Assembly (NCBI GenBank): GCA_028687155.1
Contig: JAQUAR010000128.1
Span: 1-5,447, forward strand
Length of the DNA: 5,447 bases
Reading direction: 5' to 3'
Source of the DNA: Methylacidiphilaceae bacterium
GTDB taxonomy: Bacteria > Verrucomicrobiota > Verrucomicrobiia > Methylacidiphilales > Methylacidiphilaceae
The notes under the pieces were generated by a model. The model was given only the letters and a program-made list of their open reading frames with translations, was not told the origin of the DNA and made no database searches. A program made the position numbers and the translations under genes. Of this stretch, positions 1 to 5,447 are shown piece by piece (position 1 is the first letter of the stretch; the number at the start of each line of letters is the position of its first letter).

Positions 1-29
1 GTAGTGGGGCAAAGTGGCTGACAACGGGG
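1..29 (+). promoter_or_regulatory. Probable MraZ operator: degenerate TGGGN-type repeats
   Basis: Three elements lie in 10-base register just before mraZ: TGGGG at 5-9, TGGCT at 15-19 and CGGGG at 25-29, with 5-base spacers between them. MraZ proteins are known to bind arrays of TGGGN direct repeats with 5-base spacers in front of their own gene and repress or activate the dcw operon. The first element matches the known pattern; the second and third each deviate at one core base. The left edge of the window may cut off further, better copies. The spacing is seen; the operator role is inferred from the family and position. Confidence 0.45.
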
Positions 30-43
30 GGGAATAGGTCCCC
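29..43 (+). promoter_or_regulatory. Small hairpin just before the mraZ start codon
   Basis: GGGGA at 29-33 is the exact reverse complement of TCCCC at 39-43, leaving a five-base loop at 34-38. The start codon follows two bases after the stem. The only Shine-Dalgarno-like bases at a normal distance (AGG, 36-38) fall in the loop, and the G-run at 26-32 forms the left arm. If it folds in the mRNA it could limit ribosome access to mraZ. It is only five base pairs, and no U-run follows, so it is not a terminator. The role is inferred. Confidence 0.3.
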
Positions 44-44
44 G

Positions 45-473
45 ATGAACGCAAATTATACCGACACCTTCGAGCATGCCTTCGATGACAAGGGACGGAT
101 AACAATACCCTCCGAATGGCGGCAGGAGGGCTACGAGGCACGGCTTTTTGCTTTCCCTTCCCGATCGAGCTGTCTGAAGGTCTATCCAGAGAGCTGGCTT
201 GCCCGGCTCCAGGAACGAGTCGGCAACCTTTCCTTTCAGGACCCTTCGCGCCAGCAGGTGGAGGCTTTGGCGCGCATTGCCCAGATGGTTGGCTGGGATC
301 AGCAGGGAAGAATCGGTGTGAAGGAGCGGTTGCGAAAGCAGGCGGCTTTGCGGAGGGAAGCGGTGCTGGCGGGCTGCTTTGATCACTTTGAAATCTGGAG
401 TGCAGAGGCCTGGCGGGCGCTTCAGCCTGGACCCGCAACCTTGGAAGACGTGATGGAGAAGATGGGCTTGTGA
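45..473 (+). CDS. mraZ: Transcriptional regulator MraZ
   Basis: MraZ is a DNA-binding protein with two AbrB-like (SpoVT/AbrB) half-domains. It forms ring-shaped oligomers and controls the dcw operon from repeats upstream of its own gene. At 142 residues the product has the usual family length. The first half carries the signature DDKGRITIP at residues 14-22. The second half carries DQQGR at 85-89, the matching position of the tandem fold, but continues IGVK where other members usually have an I-P pair, so the second half is slightly degenerate. It is the first gene of the cluster, with rsmH 36 bases downstream, the classical pairing. The ATG at 45 puts 13 residues before the first signature, close to family practice. 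No other ATG, GTG or TTG in frame lies upstream within the window, although the frame stays open to the left edge. The Shine-Dalgarno sequence is weak (AGG at 36-38). The identification is firm; regulation of this operon is inferred. Confidence 0.95.
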   Translation: MNANYTDTFEHAFDDKGRITIPSEWRQEGYEARLFAFPSRSSCLKVYPESWLARLQERVGNLSFQDPSRQQVEALARIAQMVGWDQQGRIGVKERLRKQAALRREAVLAGCFDHFEIWSAEAWRALQPGPATLEDVMEKMGL

Positions 474-509
474 TGGGGGGTAGAGAGAGCGGGGAAACGA
501 GGAAGGAAG
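474..509 (+). promoter_or_regulatory. mraZ-rsmH intergenic gap with rsmH ribosome binding site
   Basis: This 36-base gap is almost entirely purine. It ends in AGGAAGGAAG at 500-509, directly against the ATG at 510, with AGGA at 500-503 six bases from it. A second purine block, GAGGGAG at 531-537, precedes an in-frame ATG at 540, so two start sites are each served by a plausible ribosome binding site. No inverted repeat resembling a terminator is present, consistent with read-through from mraZ. Confidence 0.6.
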
Positions 510-1469
510 ATGGGCAATTCAATTTCGGCCGAGGGAGCAATGGACGGACCGCAGCATGAGCCGGTCTTGCTTCGCGAGCTACTGGAGGCGGCCGCCCCGA
601 GGGAAGGGGAACGCTGGATCGACGGCACCTTCGGGTTTGGGGGCCATGCCGCCGCCTTGCTCGAGCGGGGCGCGCGGGTCCTGGCGATGGACCGCGATCC
701 GGAGGCCGAGCAGAGGGCGGCTCTCCTGCAAGAGGCGTGGGGCGAGCAGCTTTGCTTTGTTCAGGGGAATTTTGCCGAAATGGAGCTGGCGGCCTCCGGG
801 ATTGGTTGGGGCGCTGTCGATGGCGTGCTTCTGGACCTCGGGATCTCTTCCGGGCAATTGGATGATCCCTCGCGAGGGTTCAGCTTCCGTTGGGATGCTC
901 CGCTCGATATGCGCATGAATCCAACGGGTCCGGTGACGGCTGGGGATCTTCTGCAAGAGCTCGGAGAAGAAGATCTGGCCAAGCTCTTCGCCCTTGTCGC
1001 TCGGCCCGGCGAAAGCCGGCGATTGGCCCGGGCGGTCCTGCGCGCCAGAGAGCGGGGGCGCTTGCAGACGACGAGGGACTTCGTTGCGGCCATTGGGGCG
1101 GCTCGACCATCGGGCAGACGCATCCATCCCGCGACGCGGCCTTTCATGGCACTGCGGATGGCGGTCAATGACGAGTTGGGCTCGCTGGAGAAAGCGTTGC
1201 CGGCCTCGCTGCGTCTGCTTTCCTCCGGTGGCCGTCTGGCGGTCATCAGCTTCCACTCGGAGGAGGATCGCCGCGTGAAGCAGTTCCTTCGGGAGCATCT
1301 GTTGCGGAGACCGGCGGCTGCGTCCAGGGCGGAGGAGGGATCTCAACTTGAGGAGGGCTTCGTGCGCCGGGCGCGGTTTCTTCCGTCGAACGAGGAGAGA
1401 CTGCGCAATCCTCGATCCCGAAGCGCGCGTTTGCGAGTGGGTTGGAAGGGGACCAGGGAGGATTTATGA
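510..1469 (+). CDS. rsmH: 16S rRNA (cytosine(1402)-N(4))-methyltransferase RsmH
   Basis: RsmH (MraW) uses S-adenosylmethionine to methylate N4 of cytidine 1402 in the decoding centre of the small ribosomal subunit, in the cytoplasm. The 319-residue product has the family length. Numbered from the ATG at 510, visible motifs are the SAM-binding glycine loop DGTFGFGGH (38-46), the acidic DRDP after the second strand (61-64), the catalytic-region block DLGISSGQLDDPSRGFSF (109-126), PLDMRM (131-136), the downstream IHPATRPF and AVNDELG segments, SFHSEEDR (247-254) and the C-terminal NPRSRSARLRV. In SFHSEEDR the usual leucine of SFHSLEDR is glutamate. The start is uncertain: homologues generally begin only a few residues before the HxPVLL segment, which favours the ATG at 540 (starting MDGPQHEPVLL). 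The ATG at 510 has the stronger Shine-Dalgarno sequence and is reported here. The stop codon overlaps the ftsL start in ATGA. Confidence 0.96.
   Translation: MGNSISAEGAMDGPQHEPVLLRELLEAAAPREGERWIDGTFGFGGHAAALLERGARVLAMDRDPEAEQRAALLQEAWGEQLCFVQGNFAEMELAASGIGWGAVDGVLLDLGISSGQLDDPSRGFSFRWDAPLDMRMNPTGPVTAGDLLQELGEEDLAKLFALVARPGESRRLARAVLRARERGRLQTTRDFVAAIGAARPSGRRIHPATRPFMALRMAVNDELGSLEKALPASLRLLSSGGRLAVISFHSEEDRRVKQFLREHLLRRPAAASRAEEGSQLEEGFVRRARFLPSNEERLRNPRSRSARLRVGWKGTREDL
1455..1462 (+). promoter_or_regulatory. Ribosome binding site that decides the ftsL start
   Basis: AGGGAGGA at 1455-1462 lies three bases before the ATG at 1466, with the GGAG core about five to six bases away. It is inside the last codons of rsmH. 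It supports 1466 over the earlier in-frame TTG at 1442, which would add eight residues and lengthen the rsmH overlap. Confidence 0.7.
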
Positions 1470-1831
1470 GCGGAAACCAGGTACGACATCTTGAGGCATT
1501 CCCGTTGCGCACGCTCGGAGGATGGATCGTGGCAGTTCTTTTCCTCGCGGGAGTCGGGATTGCGTTCCTCTCCTTCAAGAATCGAGTTGCTCGTCTTTCC
1601 ATGGACGTGGCTCATTCGGAAAAGGAGCTCGTTCAGTGGAAAAAGAGGAACATGCGGGTGCAAGTAGGTATCGCCCGTGCGAGTTCCGCCGTGGAGCTGG
1701 AGAGAAGAATTGCCGCCTGGCATCTCGGGCTGGTCAAGACAGGCGAGCTGGAAGTGGTTCGCATGGAAGAAGGGAAACGTCCTGACGTTCTTGCGGGAAC
1801 GACAGGGCGGGAACGACGGCGGCTGCCGTGA
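1466..1831 (+). CDS. ftsL: FtsL-like septum protein (single-pass, divergent)
   Basis: The 121-residue product has the layout of FtsL: a short cytoplasmic N-terminus with basic residues, one membrane segment (about residues 17-37, WIVAVLFLAGVGIAFL at its core), then a heptad-like helical stretch (about 38-75) that would lie outside the membrane. The stretch ending GLVKTGELEVVRM resembles the 'LGL-V-x-P-x-x-x-Q-V-V' ending common to FtsL-type proteins. FtsL pairs with a partner such as FtsB and helps activate the septal synthase FtsW-FtsI. Position supports the call: in most dcw clusters a small bitopic protein sits between rsmH and ftsI. The leucine repeat is poor, with many charged and alanine positions, and the C-terminal 20 or so residues are a basic, low-complexity tail. 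The start forms ATGA with the rsmH stop. Sequence similarity alone would be weak evidence; the call rests mainly on topology and location. Confidence 0.75.
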   Translation: MSGNQVRHLEAFPLRTLGGWIVAVLFLAGVGIAFLSFKNRVARLSMDVAHSEKELVQWKKRNMRVQVGIARASSAVELERRIAAWHLGLVKTGELEVVRMEEGKRPDVLAGTTGRERRRLP

Positions 1832-3582
1832 AAACTCGCCAACGATCGCTCTGGATACTGGTCTTTCTCGCCTTCGGCTTCACGGTCGTTTCCCACCGGC
1901 TGGTCGAACTTCAGCTCGTCGAGCATCCCAAGTATGCCCGACTGGCGATGCTCAACCACTGTGCGCGAATCGACCTGCCGGCTCATCGGGGGATGATCGT
2001 CGACGTTCATGGGACCCCGCTCGCGCAGAGCCAAGCCGTCTATGAGGTTCGGCTCGATGGGAAAAATCTTCTCGATCCCACTCGTGCGCTCCCCAAGCTC
2101 GAAAGCCTGCTCGGTCTAGGGCCGGGAGCTCTCTCGGGCAGCTTCCGGCGCAGCGAGAGGTATCGCTTGCTGGCCAAGAAGGTCTCCGAAGATCTCGTCC
2201 AGAAGCTCACCACCTTTGAGCAGGAACAGCTGCGAGAGTGGCGCACGAGCGGGAAGAGCCCGGAACCCTTCCTTCTCTTCCGCGAGGAGTTTGTCCGCGT
2301 CTATCCCAACGGGCCGGAGGGTGCCGCTGTGGTTGGCCTGCTGGACGGGGAGGGAAAGGGTGTCGCGGGAGTCGAGCGGGCTTTCGACCGGCAGCTGCGC
2401 GGCGTGCCGGGAGAGCGTTGGATCGAAAAGGATGTCTTGGGAAGGGAGATTCCGGTATACCGCGGCTTTAATGCCGCGCCCGTGGATGGCGGGACGGTGC
2501 GCCTGACCCTCGATTTGACGATCCAACACATCCTGGAAAAGGGGCTGGACGATCTCGATCGGGAATTTCGGCCGAAGGCGATCTGTTCCATCGTGATGCG
2601 GCCTTCGACAGGAGAGGTTCTTGGCATGGCTGTCCGGCCCACGTTCGATCCGAACGACGGCGAGCATGTGCGCCCGGAGCAGCTGCGCAACCGGTGCTTG
2701 ACCGATCCCATGGAGCCGGGCTCGATCTTCAAGATCGTCACTCTTGGGGCTGCTTTGCAGGAAAGGCAGGTATCCCTCGATACGCCGATCAACTGCGAAA
2801 ATGGCTCCTTCTCTTACGCCGGATATCTTTTGCACGATAGCCATCCGTACGGGGTGCTGACCGTCCGGGAAGTGACAGCCAAGTCGAGCAACATTGGATT
2901 CGCCAAGCTGGGCATCGGCTTGGGAGCGGCCCGCCTCTATCGATTCGCTCGCGCCTTTGGGATTGGCTCCGCATCCGGGATCTTGCCATGGCAAGGAGAG
3001 TCGGCGGGGCTTCTCCGCGCTCCCTGGCAGTGGTCGAAGCTTTCGATCAGCCGGATCCCGATGGGGCAGGAGGTGATGGTCACTCCGATCCAGATGGCCC
3101 AGGCGATGTCGGTCATCGCCAACGGAGGCTTGTTCATGAAGCCTATGCTGGTCCGAGGATGGGTGTCGCCGGAAGGCCGGTCCCTCTCCTACGTAGCCCC
3201 GGAACAGGTTCGCCGCGTGATTTCGGAGAAGACGGCGCGATGGGCTTCTCTTGCGCTCGCCAGTGTGGTTGCCAAGGGTGGCACCGGAACGAAAGCGGCC
3301 GTGCCCGGATTTACGGTAGCCGGAAAGACCGGGACCGCACAAAAGGCGGTCGGGGGAAGCTACGGGCACGGTCGATACATTTCTTCTTTCATCGGATATT
3401 TGCCGGAGGAAGATCCTCAATTTGTGCTTCTCATCATGGTGGATGAGCCAAAGGGAGCGCACTACTACGGCGGGGAGGTCGCCGCTCCCGCCTTCAGTAC
3501 CATGGCCGCGCAGATTGCGGAAGCTTTGGGCGTCGTGCCAAGGAGCGCTCCGGCTCGGGCCGCGCACGTGGGAGCGTTGTGA
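1828..3582 (+). CDS. ftsI: Peptidoglycan D,D-transpeptidase FtsI (class B PBP, PBP3-like)
   Basis: FtsI cross-links septal peptidoglycan by acylating on the penultimate D-Ala of a pentapeptide stem and transferring it to a neighbouring strand. It is anchored in the inner membrane with its catalytic domain in the periplasm and works with FtsW. The 584-residue length is close to that of E. coli FtsI. A single membrane anchor lies at about residues 8-24. The pedestal domain begins with RGMIVDVHG (54-62), where most members have DRNG, and contains GLLDGEGKGVAGVE (170-183). The transpeptidase domain starts near residue 222 and holds all three active-site motifs: S299-I-F-K302 (nucleophile Ser299), S353-S-N355 and K500-T-G502. 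HYYGG (545-549) and AAPAF close the fold, and no PASTA repeat follows. The GTG start overlaps the ftsL stop in GTGA and has little Shine-Dalgarno sequence, suggesting coupled translation. Being beside rsmH and murE favours septal FtsI over the elongation protein PBP2. Confidence 0.95.
   Translation: MKTRQRSLWILVFLAFGFTVVSHRLVELQLVEHPKYARLAMLNHCARIDLPAHRGMIVDVHGTPLAQSQAVYEVRLDGKNLLDPTRALPKLESLLGLGPGALSGSFRRSERYRLLAKKVSEDLVQKLTTFEQEQLREWRTSGKSPEPFLLFREEFVRVYPNGPEGAAVVGLLDGEGKGVAGVERAFDRQLRGVPGERWIEKDVLGREIPVYRGFNAAPVDGGTVRLTLDLTIQHILEKGLDDLDREFRPKAICSIVMRPSTGEVLGMAVRPTFDPNDGEHVRPEQLRNRCLTDPMEPGSIFKIVTLGAALQERQVSLDTPINCENGSFSYAGYLLHDSHPYGVLTVREVTAKSSNIGFAKLGIGLGAARLYRFARAFGIGSASGILPWQGESAGLLRAPWQWSKLSISRIPMGQEVMVTPIQMAQAMSVIANGGLFMKPMLVRGWVSPEGRSLSYVAPEQVRRVISEKTARWASLALASVVAKGGTGTKAAVPGFTVAGKTGTAQKAVGGSYGHGRYISSFIGYLPEEDPQFVLLIMVDEPKGAHYYGGEVAAPAFSTMAAQIAEALGVVPRSAPARAAHVGAL
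3568..3574 (+). promoter_or_regulatory. Ribosome binding site for the murE GTG start
   Basis: GTGGGAG at 3568-3574 lies inside the end of ftsI, four bases before the GTG at 3579. It supports that start, which overlaps the ftsI stop in GTGA, and fits a family N-terminus without extension. Confidence 0.5.
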
Positions 3583-5057
3583 CGCTTCGGGATCTTTTGG
3601 TCGCTGTTGAGCCTTGCGAGGTAGCGGGGAAGGCCGATCCCTTGGTCTCGGGGCTCTGCTACGATTCGCGCGCCGCCAAGCCGGGAGACGTCTTTTTCGC
3701 CTGGCAGGGCACCAGGTCCGATGGCCACCAGTTCCTTCCAGACGTCATCCAGAAGGGAGTGGCGGCCATCGTTGGGGAGAGGGCCTTGGGGACGCCTCCC
3801 CCGCAGATCCCTTACGTTCGAGTCGTCGGCGCCCGCGAGGCCTTGGCTCGGATGGCGGACCTTTTCTATGGGCATCCGAGTGCTTCCCTGGATCTAGTCG
3901 GGATTACGGGAACCAACGGGAAGACGACGACGGCGTTTCTCGTCCACCACGTCCTCGAGAGGGCAGGGCGCAAGGCGGGCCTCATCGGCACGGTGAGATA
4001 CCAGGTGGGAGAATCCGTTCTGCCCGCGCGGAGAACGACGCCCGAAGGGAGCGACTTGCAGGAGCTGCTCGCCCGAATGCGCGAGGGCGGCTGCCGCGCT
4101 GCCGTGCTCGAAGTCTCCTCTCACGCCCTGGCGCAAGGGAGGGTTGCGGGACTAGCCTTTGCCATCGGGATCTTTACCAACCTGACTTCGGATCATCTCG
4201 ATTTTCATGGTAGCGTCGAGGGCTATCGAGCCGCAAAGACCTTGCTCTTCGAGCGGCTCGCCGCTTCCCCAAAGCCGGCTGCCGCCGTGGTCAACGCCGA
4301 CGATCCGGCTTGGAGGGCGCTGGGTTCGGCATTTCGAAGGCCGGAGAGGGTTTTCTTCTATAGCGCTTTGGGGGCGTCTGGGGCCGAGTTTCGAGCCGAG
4401 GGGGTGCGTCGGGACTCTTCGGGAAGCTCCTTTCTCTTGTTCTATCCGGGGGGATCGCTTCCGGTCAGGATCCCTTTGCTGGGATCCTTCAACGTCGAGA
4501 ACGCCCTCGGGGCATTTGCCGCCTCCTTCGCTCTTGGCATCTCCCCCCAGGAGATCGCAAGAGCGCTGGAGGTCTTTCCCGGGGTGCCGGGCAGGATGGA
4601 GCGCTTTTGCTCCTCGGACGGAGTCGTCGCCGTGGTGGATTACGCTCATACGGAGGATGCGCTGCGTAAAACGTTGCTGGCGCTTCGGGAGCTGGCGCCG
4701 AAGCGGTTGTGGATCGTCGTCGGTTGCGGAGGGGATCGCGACCGGACGAAGCGACCGAGGATGGCGGCTGCCGCTTGCGCGCTTTCGGATCGGGTCGTCT
4801 TCACTGCCGATAATCCGCGAAACGAATCGATGGACCAGATCTTCGCGGACATGGCGAAAGGCGTGCCGGAGGGAGTCCGCCCTGCCTGGATTCCGGACCG
4901 TTTTCAGGCGATCGAACATGCGTTGCGGGAAGCCGAAGGGGGCGACCTGGTGTGTGTAGCCGGCAAGGGACATGAAACGACCCAGGAAGTGCAAGGAACT
5001 TTTCTCTCCTTCGACGACCGGAGCGCCGTAAGCAAGCTGTTAGCGGGGAGAGCATAG
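3579..5057 (+). CDS. murE: UDP-MurNAc-L-Ala-D-Glu:meso-diaminopimelate ligase MurE
   Basis: MurE is a cytoplasmic ATP-dependent amide ligase that adds the third residue to UDP-MurNAc-L-Ala-D-Glu. The 492-residue product has the family length and three-domain layout. The N-terminal domain contains YDSR and KPGDVFFA. The ATP loop GITGTNGKTTT spans 108-118, with Lys115 in the loop. Substrate-side motifs are TTPEGS (153-158) and EVSSHAL (178-184). K220, in YRAAK, is at the position of the lysine carbamylated in Mur ligases. The C-terminal domain has DYAHTEDAL (354-362), GCGGDRDR (382-389), DNPR (411-414) and GKGHE (462-466). DNPR plus the Gly and Glu of GKGHE are the known recognition elements for meso-diaminopimelate, so the DAP-adding enzyme is favoured over a lysine-adding one. 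DYAHTEDAL has Glu where most members have Pro. The GTG start overlaps the ftsI stop. Identity is firm; amino acid specificity is inferred from motifs. Confidence 0.96.
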   Translation: MTLRDLLVAVEPCEVAGKADPLVSGLCYDSRAAKPGDVFFAWQGTRSDGHQFLPDVIQKGVAAIVGERALGTPPPQIPYVRVVGAREALARMADLFYGHPSASLDLVGITGTNGKTTTAFLVHHVLERAGRKAGLIGTVRYQVGESVLPARRTTPEGSDLQELLARMREGGCRAAVLEVSSHALAQGRVAGLAFAIGIFTNLTSDHLDFHGSVEGYRAAKTLLFERLAASPKPAAAVVNADDPAWRALGSAFRRPERVFFYSALGASGAEFRAEGVRRDSSGSSFLLFYPGGSLPVRIPLLGSFNVENALGAFAASFALGISPQEIARALEVFPGVPGRMERFCSSDGVVAVVDYAHTEDALRKTLLALRELAPKRLWIVVGCGGDRDRTKRPRMAAAACALSDRVVFTADNPRNESMDQIFADMAKGVPEGVRPAWIPDRFQAIEHALREAEGGDLVCVAGKGHETTQEVQGTFLSFDDRSAVSKLLAGRA

Positions 5058-5063
5058 AGCAAT

Positions 5064-5447
5064 ATGGAACCCTGTTCTCTCGGGAAGATCGAGGAGTGGA
5101 GCGGCGGATCCCGAAAGCGGGGGGACGCCGGGCTGATGCTCTCTCGCGTGCATACCGATTCGAGGACTCTTCAGCCCGGCGACTGCTTCTGGGCTCTTTC
5201 CGGGGCGAACTTCGATGGTCACGATTTCGTCGAGGAAGCCTTCCGTCGCGGGGCAAGAGCCGCCGTTGTCGGGCGCTCCCTGGAGCATCTCTCCCTTCCC
5301 GCCCATGCCGGCCTGGTCGAGGTGGCGGACACCCTTGCCGCCCTGCAGCAGTTTGCGCATGAGTATCGCCGGACTCTCCCAGCGAAAATTGTCGCGGTGA
5401 GCGGAAGCAGTGGGAAAACGACGACCAAGGAGTTGATCTTGAGCGTC
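5064..5447 (+). CDS. murF: UDP-MurNAc-tripeptide:D-alanyl-D-alanine ligase MurF (5' part, runs off the window)
   Basis: The reading frame stays open from the ATG at 5064 to the last base, giving 128 codons, roughly the first quarter to third of a MurF. MurF adds the D-Ala-D-Ala dipeptide to UDP-MurNAc-tripeptide in the cytoplasm using ATP, the last step of soluble precursor synthesis. The visible part has the MurF N-terminal domain with TDSR (31-34) followed by LQPGDCFWALSG, the segment GHDFVEEAFRRGARAAVV, and the ATP loop VSGSSGKTTTKE starting at residue 112, with Lys118 in the loop. SGSSGKT followed by TTKE is typical of MurF and separates it from MurE and MurC. The start lies six bases after the murE stop. 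The best Shine-Dalgarno stretch, GGGGAG at 5045-5050, is rather far (13 bases), so translation may depend on ribosomes finishing murE. Truncation is only by the window edge. Confidence 0.93.
   Translation, partial: MEPCSLGKIEEWSGGSRKRGDAGLMLSRVHTDSRTLQPGDCFWALSGANFDGHDFVEEAFRRGARAAVVGRSLEHLSLPAHAGLVEVADTLAALQQFAHEYRRTLPAKIVAVSGSSGKTTTKELILSV

Noticed and set aside
474..478. TGGGG just after the mraZ stop, resembling a MraZ box
   Set aside because: No second copy follows at 10-base spacing, so it is a lone match in a G-rich gap.
579..1346. Open reading frame of 255 codons on the - strand opposite rsmH
   Set aside because: It is nested in rsmH, has no family motif and is Arg/Pro/Gln-rich; another shadow.
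1442..1465. In-frame TTG at 1442 as an earlier ftsL start
   Set aside because: The ATG at 1466 has a strong ribosome binding site and forms the ATGA junction seen in this type of operon.
2982..2995. Perfect 14-base palindrome CTTGCCATGGCAAG inside ftsI
   Set aside because: A palindrome of this length is expected about once in three windows of this size by chance. It lies within conserved coding sequence with no repeat partner.
2116..3567. Open reading frame of 483 codons on the - strand opposite ftsI
   Set aside because: It lies entirely within ftsI, which has all active-site motifs. The predicted product is rich in Arg, Ser, Pro and His with no recognisable domain, as expected of an antisense shadow in GC-rich coding DNA.
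4152..4994. Open reading frame of 280 codons on the - strand opposite murE
   Set aside because: It is fully covered by murE and has a biased, motif-free composition. It is a GC-driven shadow.

Overview
The window is the 5' part of a division and cell wall (dcw) gene cluster. Every gene lies on the + strand, in the order mraZ, rsmH (mraW), an ftsL-like gene, ftsI (class B penicillin-binding protein), murE and murF (cut by the right edge). This order is conserved across many bacteria. I found no mobile element, CRISPR array, tRNA, rRNA or foreign-looking insert, and no stretch over 300 bases lacks a gene.

Organism: the DNA is GC-rich, judged by eye at around 60%. The DNPR motif and GKGHE loop of MurE indicate a meso-diaminopimelate (DAP) peptidoglycan. 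The FtsI lacks a PASTA tail and MraZ is short, which fits a Gram-negative-type cell envelope. A member of the PVC group, perhaps a GC-rich acidophilic verrucomicrobium of the Methylacidiphilaceae type, is my best guess. That guess rests on a general impression of the proteins and is weak.

Layout: bases 1-44 are the end of the mraZ leader, with TGGGN-like elements at 10-base spacing (probable MraZ operator) and a small hairpin next to the mraZ start. mraZ (45-473) is followed by a 36-base purine-rich gap and then rsmH (510-1469). From there the genes are chained: rsmH and ftsL overlap in ATGA, ftsL and ftsI in GTGA, and ftsI and murE in GTGA. Six bases separate murE from murF. No terminator or internal promoter is evident, so the block looks like one transcript with coupled translation.

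How they work together: MraZ probably regulates the operon. RsmH methylates 16S rRNA. The FtsL-like protein and FtsI act at the division septum, where FtsI cross-links septal peptidoglycan. MurE and MurF add the third residue and the D-Ala-D-Ala dipeptide to the cytoplasmic precursor that ends up as FtsI substrate. This is housekeeping DNA. The points worth a second look are the degenerate MraZ box array, the leader hairpin, the very divergent FtsL and some motif substitutions, not a new system.
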